Of a stretch of 64,000 nucleotides of DNA, positions 11,412 to 22,669 are shown piece after piece. Source of the stretch: Adiantum capillus-veneris (lineage: Eukaryota; Streptophyta; Polypodiopsida; Polypodiales; Pteridaceae); the NCBI GenBank assembly GCA_014529385.2, contig CM043967.1:131807182-131871181 (forward strand). Reading direction: 5' to 3'. The notes beneath the pieces are model-generated. The model had not been told where the DNA came from, ran no database searches, and was given only the letters and a program-made list of their open reading frames with translations. Positions within the stretch are counted from its first letter, which is position 1. Each line of letters opens with the position of its first letter. Position numbers and translations under genes: made by a program.

Positions 11412-13966
11412 TGATGATTAAAATGATCTGAATATGAACAAAAATACTTGACTGTATAAATGAAAACGATTGAAACAATTGAATATGAATGAGGAAACTT
11501 AACAATATTATACAAGTACAGTAGAACTGGCTGAAGCAGATTGAATATATAAATCATCAATGTATGTATGCATACAATGTCAATACTCAAACATAATCAT
11601 CTATCTAAATGCCACTATGGCTATGTATCTGACGTATCAAACTCATCCGCACAATTCTCCTCTCTCCAAACATGTGAAGACGATGAAACATTTGTCCGGT
11701 GCTTGTCGATCCTCCTACCCTCCTCCTCTCTCGTAACAAGCTCGAAATCTCTTTCGCCGTGAACCTCTTGCATTCATGAACAGTAAATTAAATCAGTGTG
11801 ACAACTAAAACCTAATTTGTAAATCATTTCAACTTAAAAAGATAACTCAAAGTTACAAATATTACTCAAAAAAGGGCGTGCTAGTGGAAGGATGCACTAC
11901 AAGGTTCTGTATTCTTGATATGTCGCCATGTCGATCTCTGCTGGAGTCGGAGGTCGATCGTAATCTTTGGTCTGTACAAAACCAATCCAAAGTTTATGAT
12001 TATTTGTATTCACATCATTCTAAATACTATGGTATGAAAATCTGTAAATATATACTTACGAAATCCAAGTGGGACATGTGGCCGCACACAACTCTAGCCT
12101 GTGCTGCCTCATACTTTGCATTCATTGAAAATAAAATGAAATTACAATTACATTAGCGGTGAATACATAAGTAATTTAATAAAAAATCAAATTGTAAATT
12201 GACCTATTTTTTGATGCGGGAATGCTACCTGTAATTGCATCTCCCGTTGAAAGTGAGTCCATGAATCCTCATGGAATCACGGAGGTCCTTTTTTTTCAGG
12301 GACCATAGGAGTTTTTTTTTAAAGGGACTATAGCATACTTCCTGGTTGTGTTCACAACAAGAGGAAACAATATATGTTTGTATGTATACATGTATGTGTT
12401 TATATATGTATGCATACATGTACATTATGAAAAATTTGGACTCTCAAAGGAGCCCTATTAGGTTTGACTTTTCCTCTCTTGTATAAAGTGGGCAACCCAG
12501 TGAAGTACATAAACACTTTGTCAAAACCCTATCATCCAACATATCATTGAAAATATCTTAGAAAGTAGGCTCTAAGTCCCCAAACCGTGAAAAATTTGGA
12601 GTTGATTTGTAGAAGTTATGGCCTCCCCACTAAAGCTGAAATGTGGGGAGAGATTCCATTTATAAGACTGAGTTGTCACATAAAAAAATGGAATCTTGTA
12701 GAATATAAGGAATCTGATGGCATGCTATATATCAATGGATAGATCTCGATGAGTACATTCTAAATCCAAAAGGTCTGACAAGTTTTGATTTCACTTGTAA
12801 TAATTCTACCGTGCACCCATTTTGGACAAGAGGGAGAAAGTCAAAGTCCTTATAGGGCCCATTTGAGAGTCCAAAATTTCCCTAATGATATATGCATCTG
12901 AGTATGTATGTACGTATGTACATATACACTAGTATTTTAGTGAAATTAAATTTAACTTCCTTTTTTTTATACAGATTCAGATTCCTCTCGTACTCCATTA
13001 CCTCATATTATAGTCATGGAGACCACTCTCATACGATGGGGCATGAAGAAGAGCCTTCAGAGAGAGAGCACCTTCAGTTTATTATGAAGAAGAGTGGATT
13101 CCATGTTGGTGTGATAGATAGCAAGCCTTACATTGAAGGCCGCAATGTCAATTTCACATACATGAGTTGGATTGGGGTGTTTATGCTCATGCACCAACGC
13201 TCACACACCGAGATGAACCTTTGGTTAGTATTCATTACTCTGGTTTATATTTATTTAAATTCTTATAGTTAATTGTGTCACAAATATAAATAATATTTCA
13301 CATGTAGGGACATACATCTCTAGCTAATGATGAGGATGCCATCTATGACCAAGATGCACGTCATTCTCACACAAGACATGGTCATGCAATCCAAGAATTT
13401 CGAATGGACTTCTTGTGACAACCTTTGCCTGCCGGCCTTGAGAGCGAGACTCATGGCGATTATGCATTTCCCAATCGTCTATTGTCTTTAGTGAGTCTTT
13501 AGTGCATACATATAATCATAGACACTATGGAGGATGGCATGGAAGATGTTTTCCTAGAGATGGAGAGGTTTTTAGCTTTTGGGATGCTTGTTACATGATA
13601 GCTCCTTCTAGCCTTCCGAATGTAGGACGTGGCCTATTCATTGCACAAAATCTACAAGTCCCACCACATTCAGAGGTGATCTTTATGTGCTTTTGTGGAC
13701 CTATACATGGATGGGGCCCTTGGCATCAGTTGGCAGACTATATCCATAGCATGACCACTTATAGTTTGTGTCTCCATGGAGCATCCCTTTCAAATAGGAA
13801 TTACCCATGCAAAAATTCAAAGAATTTATGTAGATGGTAGACCATATACACATGGAAACATAGCCGGCTTAATGAATAGTAGTCGGGGAAGGAATGCAGA
13901 AGAAATTGCACATTTGTGGAATGCAAAAATAGACATGAACCTGAGTACATGAATAGAGATGTTCCC
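11412..13966 (+). pseudogene. SET-domain-like gene fragment, copy 2
   Basis: Direct copy of 6067-8271 that continues about 320 bp further. The exon at 13010-13220 reads through EREHLQFIMKKSGFHVGVIDSKPYIEGRN without the copy 1 frameshift. The next exon starts after TTTCACATGTAG (13306) and contains a TGA. The SET-like part (13502-13960) reads PSSLPNVGRGLFIAQN, SEVIFMCFCGP and WHQLADYIHSMTTYSLCL. After a frame change near 13795 it reads IYVDGRPYTHGNIAGLMNSS with a downstream LWN. These resemble the SET motifs G.G.(F/L)A, the central Y-rich strand and N..x.(I/M)N(H/S)S. Stops show that it is not a functional gene. Assignment to SET proteins is by motif pattern only. Confidence 0.5.
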
Positions 13967-13967
13967 C

Positions 13968-14045
13968 AAATAGTGTAGGAGATAGCTAGAAACCCTGTTT
14001 CACCCCAATAGTGGACTTAACCAAATAAAAAATCCCCTTTAGAAA
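13968..14045 (-). pseudogene. Short LINE RT fragment (duplicate of 14495-14575)
   Basis: GTAGGAGATAGCTAGAAACCCTG followed by CACCCCAATAGTGGACTTAAC matches, with mismatches, the LINE segment at 14503-14560. That segment encodes the VRQGFPLSPT region on the minus strand. The piece is an isolated relic of a second LINE copy beside the larger one. Confidence 0.5.
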
Positions 14046-14269
14046 TGAAATGAGATGATATATTAACGTACTTAAAAGGCCAAAATGACATATGAGACCA
14101 AGTTGTTGGAACATAGTGAATCTAATACCGTGTTCGGATACAAAAAAGAACTAAAACCAAATAAAACTACTACAAGCTGGGACTGTATGGATGTGCCAAC
14201 TAATACAAAAGGTGTAGTAAAATGGAAGAAGGGGGATATGATGAGGATCCATCCTCACTGTACTTTTGG

Positions 14270-15672
14270 CTCTAGCTGACATAACGACATATCTTGCTAT
14301 CAGGTGGCATCCCTCTAAATCAACCAATCTCAATCTCAAGCTCATATGAGGATGTGAATATCTGAACAATGGCACAATGCATACAATTACACTATCATCA
14401 TCATATAACAACAATGGGACCCACATCCCTACCAGCTGGGCACCTCTATCACCCTCTCTGTCAATGTAATCAAACACCTCATCAACATACATACCAAATA
14501 GAGTAGGAGACAATGGGAAACCCTGTCTCACCCCAATAGTGGAGTGAACTAAATTAGATACCCCTTTCAAAGTGCGTACATGTCCCATCACTGATTTGTA
14601 TAGAGCGATAATCCCTCAAATCAACACTATGGGCACCCCCATCTCTTACAGTTTGCGCATCAGTCGAGCTCTTGATACCATGTCAAATGCTTTACAAAAA
14701 TCCACAAAACTACATTAAATCCATCTCCGATGTGACCTTCCCTCCTCAATGATGGCTTTGAGTGTCAGAATATGATCAAGAGTGGAAAAACCTCTCTTGA
14801 AACCGGCCTAAACCTTTGACCATACACCCTCACTCTCTACCAATTACTCAATGAATGGAAGCATACAATTGTGCCAATGTGTGTTCAACCATAATAGTGT
14901 GGTAGTTCCCAAGCTCTGTAGGATTGCCTACCTTGAAGATAGGCACAATAGTAGACAACCTCCAAGTCTCAGGTAACCCCTCACACATGGCACAATTAAA
15001 CAACACTGCAAGAACCTCTACTAGAATATCCCTAGCTTGTATGAAGTGCTCTGCTATTAGAGTATCATGATCACATGCCCTCTTGGTCCTCATCCTGTCA
15101 ATGGCTCTGTTTACCATCTTAGTGGTAAAGAAGGTGCTCATAGTTGGGAATGGCTCTGTAGGATCTGGAAGGGGGTCTTGTTTGCAACCATATATAACGA
15201 TGTTGCATATTGGCCCCATACATCAAGAGAAGTAATCACTGGGGGAGGGAAGTGCTCATGAAAGAGTCACCATGCCTCTCTTGAGTCTCTACTCAAGAAC
15301 AATTGATACAAGTCTCTCTCCATCTGAGACGACTGGTAAGCTCACTTCTTTCCTTGCACAAGGTGTCGGGAAGCGATCCGAGACTGTCTATAAGTGATGA
15401 CTCCTAATAGAAGATCCCTCTGAAGTTGGGCTCTCATCTCTTTGCACTCCTCATCATACCAACTATTTTGGGGCATGCTCCTAGAATGTCTCTTCCAATC
15501 TGGCTGAGTGTGTGGGTATGCCTTTGATGCAACATCATGTAGTGTCTCCATCAGTAAAGTGGTGCACTCCTCCACTGATAGGCTTGGAACAATTCTGCAA
15601 AGACGATCCCAGATCTCCTCTGTATAAATTGAGTCAGTCTCTGGTGTAAATGTATACCGGGTATGTGACACA
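14270..15672 (-). pseudogene. LINE (non-LTR retrotransposon) linker and RT domain, decayed
   Basis: On the minus strand, starting at 15671, a linker region reads SWYDEECKEMRAQLQRDLL. RT segments follow: MSTFFTTKMVNRAIDRMRTKRACDHD, LPETWRLSTIVPIFKVGNPTELGNY, GFKRGFSTLDHILTLK, FVDFCKAFDMVSR, VRQGFPLSPTLFGMYVDE and LLLYDDDSVIV (the LxYADD-type catalytic box, here DDD). This is the order of LINE ORF2 RT domains. Several stops and frame changes break it. The endonuclease (5') and the C-terminal part (3') are missing. Confidence 0.8.
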
Positions 15673-15689
15673 TTGTCTCTTTAGAAGGT

Positions 15690-16745
15690 GTGAAAATGGA
15701 TGCGCCCAAACTTGAGACTATTTGTGATTGGCCCGAATTAAAGAATCTTCATGAAGTGTGTAGCATTTTGGGTTTGTGCTCATATTATTGCCAGTTCATA
15801 AGAACGTTTGCTGAGATATCTTCTCCTTTGCATATGCTGACTCAAAAAGGGGTTCCTTTCTCATGGGAGCAATATTGATGCAGGAAGCCCATGTGATAGC
15901 TTATGAGAGCAGGATGTTTTCACGTCCTTAGTGCATTGCACAAATTTACGAGAAAGAACTTTTGGAAGTGATCCATGCTCTTACTCACTGGCGCCATTTT
16001 CTACTCGTAGATGACTTTATGATTTTCATCGACCATTAGAGTTTACGCTACTTCTTGTCACATAAGAAACTATCGAAAAAGAAAATGAGATGGGAAAATA
16101 TTCTTTCATAGTTTCACTTTTAGATAGTCTTTGTACATGGACATAAGAATGTGGTGGCAGACGTGTTGTCTCGTAAGCCCTTGGTTTAGCTATTTCCGTG
16201 ATACAACAAAGAAGCTTCAAGGATATGGTAGACGAGTATGCCACATACTAAAATTTCTCAGATACTCTCTTGAATACAGAGTGGGGAGATAGTTGTAGGC
16301 TATTCCATACAAGATGGCTATTTGATGCAAAAAACAATGTTGCGGAAAAAGTTATGATAGAGTGCCATTGTATGCCTTTCTCAGGTCACCGTGGCATTGA
16401 TACCACCTTGAAAGTTTCCTATCGTGATTTGGTACGTAGGCAGCCCATCGAGCCTCACCTCCCATTCCCTCACCAGCATCGAGTGCTCCATAGTTGTCCA
16501 TCATCCACTTTGTTGAGATTAGCCCTTCATCCCTCTCACATGGGGAGTCAAATTCAGCCCGTGGAGGCCATACACATTTCTCACATCGAGGAGGATCTTA
16601 GGTGCATCAAATCAGCCCCAAAGGTGCCTCTTATGGAGCACTTACTATGTCTACCATCATCCATCAAGTCCATAGAGTCTTCTTTGAGGTATTGAATCGT
16701 GTGTACTTTCCGTTCACCATTGATATTCCGCTACACATGACATTG
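15690..16745 (+). pseudogene. Ty3-type pol fragment (RT end, RNase H, integrase H2C2), decayed
   Basis: A frame begins with KMDAPKLETICDWPELKNL, then LGLCSYYCQFIRTFAEISSPL and GVPFSWEQY, the classic end of Ty3 RT. RNase H pieces follow around 15890-16190 (IAYESRMFSRP, YEKELLEVIHALTHWRHFL, ADVLSRKPL). An integrase zinc-finger piece (ECHCMPFSGHRGIDTTL) lies at 16350-16410. Stops and frameshifts are frequent. No LTR was found. It starts right at the 5' end of the LINE relic. Confidence 0.75.
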
Positions 16746-16830
16746 GTATGAGAGCTTTGTGTGTGTTGCACATGACATTGGTATGAGATCTTTGTGTGTG
16801 TTGCACCTGGTATTAGAGATCTGTGCTTGC
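16738..16830 (+). repeat. Short tandem repeat with TGGTAT-AGAG (PBS-like) motifs
   Basis: ACATTGGTATGAGAGCTTTG and ACATTGGTATGAGATCTTTG, followed by CCTGGTATTAGAGATCTGTG, form about 2.5 tandem units of about 41 bp. The core resembles TGGTATCAGAGC, the initiator-Met primer site common in plant LTR elements, which suggests a duplicated relic of a 5' leader. Confidence 0.45.
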
Positions 16831-16904
16831 TTCATCTTTGTGGACTCAAGCGAGAAACCAAAGAAGAAGGAATGGGTGAAAAACTGGGAAAAAAGGAATC
16901 ATGC

Positions 16905-17078
16905 TAGGTATTAGTGGTTGTGCAATTAGAGGGTGCAAGTACACTAAGTGCTTGGACATGCACGGCTTGGGAACAAGCTCACAAGGGTGCCATAACACTT
17001 CCTAAGCTATCCTAAACCCTAGAAGTAGAATAATCTGTCCACATGCACATAGGGTTAGATGTGCATGTGACATGCAAT
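16905..17078. repeat. Dispersed repeat, copy of 19455-19618
   Basis: TGGTTGTGCAAT.AGAGGGT, CTTGGACATGCACG.CTTGG and GAACAAGCTCACAAGGGTGCC blocks, then CACATGCA.ATAGGGTTAGATGTGCA, occur in the same order here and at 19455-19618. The second copy is interrupted immediately after by the LTR element starting at 19619, so that element inserted into one copy of this repeat. Confidence 0.7.
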
Positions 17079-17657
17079 GTTTTCACAGCAAGCCTATTTA
17101 AGTGGTTGCACTTTCTCGCAAGGCAGAGTGAGCACAAAGGCTGGTCTTATGCGATAGGAGTAAGGCGACCTAGTAACTTGGTTGGTCGGTGCTTACAGTG
17201 CAGCAGACAGACATCCGTAGTACCTACCTGTTTGGACGAGTTTCCATTGGTTGATGCATTCACAAGCATCCAAAGCAATCAACATCAGAAGGATAGATAG
17301 CATTTTGGCATTGTTTGAAGAACCATCTCTCCCATCTGCTTGGAGAATTCCATCATTCATGAGGAGGCATTGCATCTTCCTTGATCTGTACACATCCTTG
17401 GAATCACATCGAGCCCACACCATCTTTGCAATCAATTGCCATCAATCCGGAGTAGGGGACACATCTCTTCTACTCTCTCATTCCCTCTCTTCATGGAAAG
17501 TAAAAGGAACCATCATTCATGCTAAAAAAAAGCATTGAAGCAACAAAAGAAGTAAAGACTTGTAGAAGTGTAAAGTCTCTCTCTTTTTCTTTGATAAGAA
17601 ACAAAACGTCTCTGTGGATCATTTTACCTTTGACTAAAACCTAAAATTTTCAAATAG
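17079..17657. other. Spacer, no gene seen
   Basis: Only short unrelated frames of under 100 codons occur here. Nothing recognisable on either strand. The end (about 17570-17650) is T-rich and finishes with TTTCAAATAG, which could be a 3' splice site before the small ORF at 17658. Confidence 0.35.
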
Positions 17658-17900
17658 ATGATTTTGATGGCTCCCACCTCAAGTCAAGTAGGGCTACTAT
17701 TGGAGCTAAAGCGCATGTTACAAGTTGCTGGCGTTCCGAGGGAGAAGATAGCAGAGGACATCCTAGAGTACAAGAAGCTTCCCGACGAGGAGTTTGAGGT
17801 TACCATACACCAACTACATTTGGTCTTGAGACTCGTACACCCAGATGAGGGCCCTTCTCAAGACCCTGGCAACACACATGTTGAGTCTTTTTTTGTATAA
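17658..17900 (+). CDS. Hypothetical small protein, 80 aa
   Basis: An open frame begins MILMAPTSSQVGLLLELKRM and is predicted to be mostly helical and acidic (EKIAEDILEYKKLPDEEFEV). It follows a possible splice acceptor. It ends at the ACGTACGT/TA microsatellite, so the last residues probably come from repeat DNA. I do not recognise it. It could be an exon of a broken host gene or transposon, or chance. Confidence 0.25.
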   Translation: MILMAPTSSQVGLLLELKRMLQVAGVPREKIAEDILEYKKLPDEEFEVTIHQLHLVLRLVHPDEGPSQDPGNTHVESFFV

Positions 17901-17926
17901 AGTACGTACGTACGTATGTATGTATG

Positions 17927-17965
<39 letters not shown>

Positions 17966-18001
17966 TAGATAGATAGATATATATAGATAGATAGATATAT
18001 A
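17900..18001. repeat. TACG/TATG, (TA)n and (GATA)n microsatellite
   Basis: Tetranucleotide TACG/TATG units are followed by about 17 TA units, then GATA repeats mixed with TA. Confidence 0.9.
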
Positions 18002-18059
18002 TTGTGCACATAAGTATATCACTTTGTCTCACCAAAACGTGATAAACTTGTAATAATAG

Positions 18060-18650
18060 CATGGATTCTTTGACAGAGCCAGCTATTATCACTACTCAGT
18101 CGGACGCCACCACTACAGACTACTCAATGGCCACTGAATTGCGAGGTCACACAACAGGCCCCTAACACACAACAGACCCAACGATTCCCACAGCGCACCT
18201 CTATGGCCTCGAGACCTTCTTAGACCCCGAAACCCTCTTGATCGGGGTCCCACGCATCTGCTATGCCCTCACCAGGTCCTTGTTCTGACCACCAGGGACC
18301 TTTTTGGACATGTGACATCACTTACGGTGTCACCTGCGACATTAACATTGATGGTCAGGTTGTGCCCATTGGAGGTGGCGTCCTTTTTCAGTAGCGTATA
18401 CGGTAGTTGGTGAAGTTGTACATGCCTCGACTCCACATACTTTCGGCGTACGCATCTATGTGTTGTTTTAAATGTTTTATAACTATTCACTTTGTCTAAT
18501 CTATATTTTTGTAATGCAGAGATCATCTAGATATCGACAAAAAGTTTGTGATTGCTCAACTAGAGCACGAGTTTGGAGAGGGATGGGAACCAAAAAATCT
18601 CGAGCCTGAAATGGCCAAGCTTTTATGACACAGGCAGGAAATGCATGGTT
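18060..18650 (+). other. Possible gene or transposon remnant with an exon-like end
   Basis: A frame starts MDSLTEPAIITTQSDATTTD, followed by stops. After TTTTTGTAATGCAG (acceptor-like, ending about 18520) a second piece reads DHLDIDKKFVIAQLEHEFGEGWEPK and continues NLEPEMAKLL. The second piece looks like real protein sequence, but I cannot name its family. Between the two pieces no open frame is maintained. Confidence 0.25.
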
Positions 18651-18658
18651 AGTAATTA

Positions 18659-18765
<107 letters not shown>

Positions 18766-18870
18766 AATGTTGTATTGAACGTCTTAAAAGGGAAAAAATG
18801 ACCTATGAGACAAAACTGATACAAGCTTTGTGGATCTAATACAATGTCTGGGATCAAAAACAAAAATACA

Positions 18871-19618
18871 TTGTCTACAATCCATCTGCAGATGTCGCAC
18901 TGCCAGAGGATTGATCTGCAAGCGTTGGTATAATGTGTAGCAGAAGTGAATGATGGTGTATGGATCATGATAAGTGAACAATTATACTCAAGGGTTTCTT
19001 TTACTGATGGAAGGGAGAGTCTAGCTTCCATGCCTTAGAGAGAGAGTGCTAGTGCAATGACAAACAAAATGGGACAAAAATGTGTGTGCTAGTGCATGAG
19101 AGAGCTAAGGAGAGAGAGAAGATACGACACCAAATGGGGTCCCAAATCCCCCTCCAAGGGCCCCCCTCTCTATTGCTAGAGAGGTATTTTCTTTAGATTG
19201 CACAAGTCTAGTAGAATGGTCATAAATGCTATGATGCTAGAGGATGGACTATGTTAACGATGACAAGGATGAAATCTGAAATCTGAAATTTGGCTGTTGA
19301 AATTTAGAAATTCTATGCTAATCTACGGGGATCTCGTGCTGTCGTACCAGTACGGAGCTGATCTGCAAAAACTGCCATGTCGGGCATGGGTTGAAAACAA
19401 AAAAAGCTAGTATGATCTGGCTGAATTTGAAAACGCTATTGTTCTTGATGCTATGTACTAATGGTTGTGCAATCAGAGGGTATGCAACTACTCTAAGTTC
19501 TTGGACATGCACGACTTGGGAACAAGCTCACAAGGGTGCCAAAACGCTTCCTAAGCTGTCCCAAATCCTATAATTAGAAATACTATGTCCACATGCAAAT
19601 AGGGTTAGATGTGCACGT
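18871..19618. other. Spacer with one dispersed-repeat copy
   Basis: 18871-19454 holds no recognisable gene; a short purine-rich stretch with GAGAGA lies near 19035-19110. 19455-19618 is the second copy of the repeat at 16905-17078. It ends GTGCACGT, and the last four bases (ACGT) are the target duplication of the LTR element that follows. Confidence 0.5.
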
Positions 19619-20799
19619 TGTCGTGCAGCTCCGCTCCCATGCTAAGAAATATGCCAAGAAAATGCACATCAAGTTGTTTGAAGCTTACAGGATTAATGAA
19701 CAGTGATTAGTGCCTGGTAACAGGCCAAGTTCAATGCTGAATGTATGTCAAATGCGGTTGAAAGAGCCAAAACATATGCCTTAATGATGCCATAAATGAT
19801 TATGCTTAATGTGAGCACATATAGAAGATTATGATGTAAAACTACAGTGCTTGAAGTGCTCTACCGGCCTGTCTTTACGGCTCGTCGATTGGAGCCACGG
19901 TGAAGAAGTTATGGCACTTTGAAGTTTAAGTCGATTGCAGATCCGTACCAGATTGGGCAACTTAGTTGAGGTGACAGAGATGAAATGAATGCACGGGCTT
20001 GAAGTGCTCACTTTGTGGAGCGCGTCGATCTTTACAGATCAGCAATCGGAGTTACGGTTGCCAAGTTATTGGCCGTTAAAGATTCCTCGGGGGTCGCTTC
20101 CGTGCCGGGCCGGTCGCCTTGGTCGGAGCGCCATCTGGAAATTCACAGCCTTAACAGAGTTAGTATGCATTTTATGTAGCTTGAGAGGTTTACAGGGATT
20201 TACGGCTCGTTAGGCAAAGTCCGACTTGATCAGATAAAAGGGCTTGAGGCAGATGACAATTGTCGGCGTGTTACTGAACTGGGTAATTGTGGCATTATTC
20301 GAGATGCTGGTATGGACAGTAAAATTCACGATGATATGGTTAGTGAAGGATTGTTGGAGGAGACGACATGCTTAGCAATGCCCTGGTTGTTATGTATGAT
20401 AAATTCGGTGCCGTTAAAAGGTTGCCCGACTTGAGAAGGCCGCCGCCCAAAGGCAACCAAAGAATTGGGCATTGGACGCCGGCAGTGAACCTTTGCCTGC
20501 CCACTTAAGCCTAAAGGCCTCAACCTATGGCCGCCCACTCAACACCAAAAGGCCGCCCAAAACAATTAAGAGGGCCACCCCTAATTTTAAGAAGTGGGAA
20601 AACAAAAGAAAGAAAGGGGAGCCATGGCGTGAGCAGCAGGAGATGGCGCAGGCAGGAGAAGATGGACATATAGCACGCGCTGCAGGCTTCAGTCGAGATC
20701 GTCCATGAAACGAATTTTGGCGAGAAGCCCATGGCGAACAAATTTGGTGCCTCTGCATCGCAAACGGCGCATGTCGGGATCCGGGCTGCCACGTCAGCA

Positions 20800-20833
<34 letters not shown>

Positions 20834-21914
20834 TACGCCTCCCTAGCAACGACGGCGCCGTCGTTGCTAAGGGAGGGAGAGGGCTATATATAGGGTAATT
20901 TTTTGCATGAAGCGAGTGTAGAGAAGCAATCAACGAGGGAAGCAAAGAAGAGCTTGGAAGGAAAGAAGAGCTCGGAGCGCAAGAGAAGAGGGGAAGGAGC
21001 TCGAAGGAAGAGGGGAAGGAGCTCGAAGGCGACGAGAACAGCTCTTGAGCAACACAAGGGGCTCTCCCTCTTGAGCTTGAACAAAGCAAACAAAGCGAAG
21101 AGAACTCGTGCTCTCTCTCACGCTCTCATGCTTGGCAAGACAAAGGAGGCAAAGCTCTCTCTCCCATATTGAAGGGAAAAGGGGGTATTTCTCTCCCTCG
21201 ACCGTAAATAAGGAAGGGCAAAGAGATCTCTCTCTCTCCCTCTCGAGCTTGAATAAAGGGCTCGTTCTTTCTCTCAGCCATGCGCAGGAAGGAGGTTGGA
21301 AAAGAAGAAGGAGGAGAGGCGGCAAGCTAGAGGAAGGAATCACGAGCTCTCTCTCTCTCTCGGAGCTTGGTCGAAGCAAGCAAAGCAAGGGCGAGCTTGG
21401 TCGAAGCAAGCAAAGCAAGAGAGTAAGCTTAAAGCAAGTAAGTTGAGAAGTTGGAGAGGGCATGAAGCATTAGGAGGAGCTCGGCAACATAAGGTGAGCA
21501 AGAAAAGAAGGGGATCCAGGGACTTGAAGGGAAGAATGAAGTCCGAAGGGCAAAGGCAAGAAGAGAATCGGCTTGCAGAATCTAATGGAACTTGAAGCAG
21601 ACAAAGCGACGAGAGATAATTACCATCATCGTCATCAGCTAGAGATTGATTTAATATTCTGTTAAGTCCGGTGCCGTTAACGGTCCAGTTAATCCTGTTA
21701 AACGGGAGCTTAAACTCTTAGCTAGCAGATGATCCAAGTGACGGCGCTCTTAACAGCCCGTCTTGGCTAAAGATTAAGATGTATTAATCGATTAATTGAT
21801 GATTGCGGTGATTGCCAGAGTTATCAGTTGTTCTTGTTCTCTCTCTTTCACACCTCCCACAGCCAGAGGCCCGACGCCTGCCCGGCTCACGTAACGAACA
21901 CATATCCCCCGCCA
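19619..21914 (+). repeat. 5' LTR (2296 bp) of the non-autonomous element
   Basis: TG...CA ends. It contains a 32-G homopolymer at 20800-20831 (only 9 G in the 3' LTR), a TATATATA box at 20885, and a downstream polypurine/CTCTCT-rich zone of GAGCTTGAA.AAAG-type short repeats (20930-21560). No long intact frame is believable as a gene here; open stretches in several frames reflect the low-complexity purine strand. Confidence 0.9.
20885..20892 (+). promoter_or_regulatory. TATA box of the 5' LTR
   Basis: TATATATA inside GGCTATATATAGGGTA. The same box is at 25941-25948 in the 3' LTR. It is the likely start of the element's transcript, so the R region would begin about 30 bp downstream. Confidence 0.6.
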
Positions 21915-21918
21915 TCTT

Positions 21919-21936
21919 TGGTGAACCCGACGCGAA
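21919..21936 (+). promoter_or_regulatory. Primer binding site, tRNA-Trp type
   Basis: TGGTGAACCCGACGCGAA starts four bases after the 5' LTR. By memory it is complementary to the 3' end of plant cytosolic tRNA-Trp (acceptor ...TCGGGTTCA-CCA), with one mismatch. The same site is at 51457 in the second family member. Confidence 0.7.
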
Positions 21937-21959
21937 ACGAGCCGGGGAGGGAGGTAAAT

Positions 21960-22600
21960 ATGGAGAATTTAGAGCAGATGATAAAGATGATTGCAGAATT
22001 AAGTGCGAACGGTTTTGATGAGAAGTCAACAGTTCTAGATTTTTCAAAGATGCTTCAATTGGTTCAAGGATCTCTCTTGAAATAGAGACCGTAAAGAAGA
22101 AAAATCAAATCGATGAAGCTTTGGATGCAGCGTTAGATGCACTATACGATGAGAGACGACTCTTTGATGGATATGATCCAGAGGGCTACTTAGAGTGCTA
22201 CAAACTGGAGACCAAGGTAAGAGGGATACCAAAAGAGTTGATGATTAAATCTTTTGAGCAGTTAGTGAGTCCAGATGTGAAGGAGCAGATTCAAGAAGTT
22301 ACCAAGGCTTGCAATGATGATTGGGAGTATTTCAAAGAAGGTATTGTGCAAGTATGTTATGAGCAGTATGAATGCTATCAAGAACATAGTTCAAGTCCAC
22401 CAGATTACGCAGATATTCGAGGACAAGTACGATCAAAGCTAGAAGCTGTGATTGATGAGTTTATTGTGCAGGATGCTACCTTCTTACAGGCTAATGATGA
22501 AGACATAGTTGAAGCTGTGTATGCAAAGTTGGGTTTTGCAGATGTTGTGCATAAAGTAGAATTCCTTGAGGGTGAGTCTCTACAGCCTCAAACTACATAG
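21960..22600 (+). CDS. Gag-like protein of the non-autonomous LTR element (one frameshift)
   Basis: The frame opens MENLEQMIKMIAELSANGF (21960) and hits a stop at 22083. One frame over it continues LEIETVKKKNQIDEAL, then LFDGYDPEGYLECYKL, KELMIKSFEQLVSPDVKEQI and a C-terminal acidic helical part ending at 22600. The position just after the primer site, the mainly helical composition and the F.GYDP.GYL motif (comparable with the F.G.DP..Y/HL motif of Ty3 Gag) support a Gag role: RNA packaging and particle assembly. The same motif, LFEGYDPEGYLE, is preserved in the second element at 51640. No zinc knuckle is visible. The frameshift near 22075 could be decay or programmed. Confidence 0.65.
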
Positions 22601-22669
22601 GGTAAATTTTATAAAGAACCTATACCTGTAGTATAGGAAGAAAAGCAATCATGGGATCAAGACGATGAA

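Noticed and set aside
20520-21600. Several open frames of 100-190 codons on both strands in the LTR (also at 25580-26650)
   Set aside because: They lie in purine-rich, low-complexity LTR sequence, occur in overlapping frames on both strands, differ in length between the LTR copies, and encode only E/K/R/S-rich peptides.
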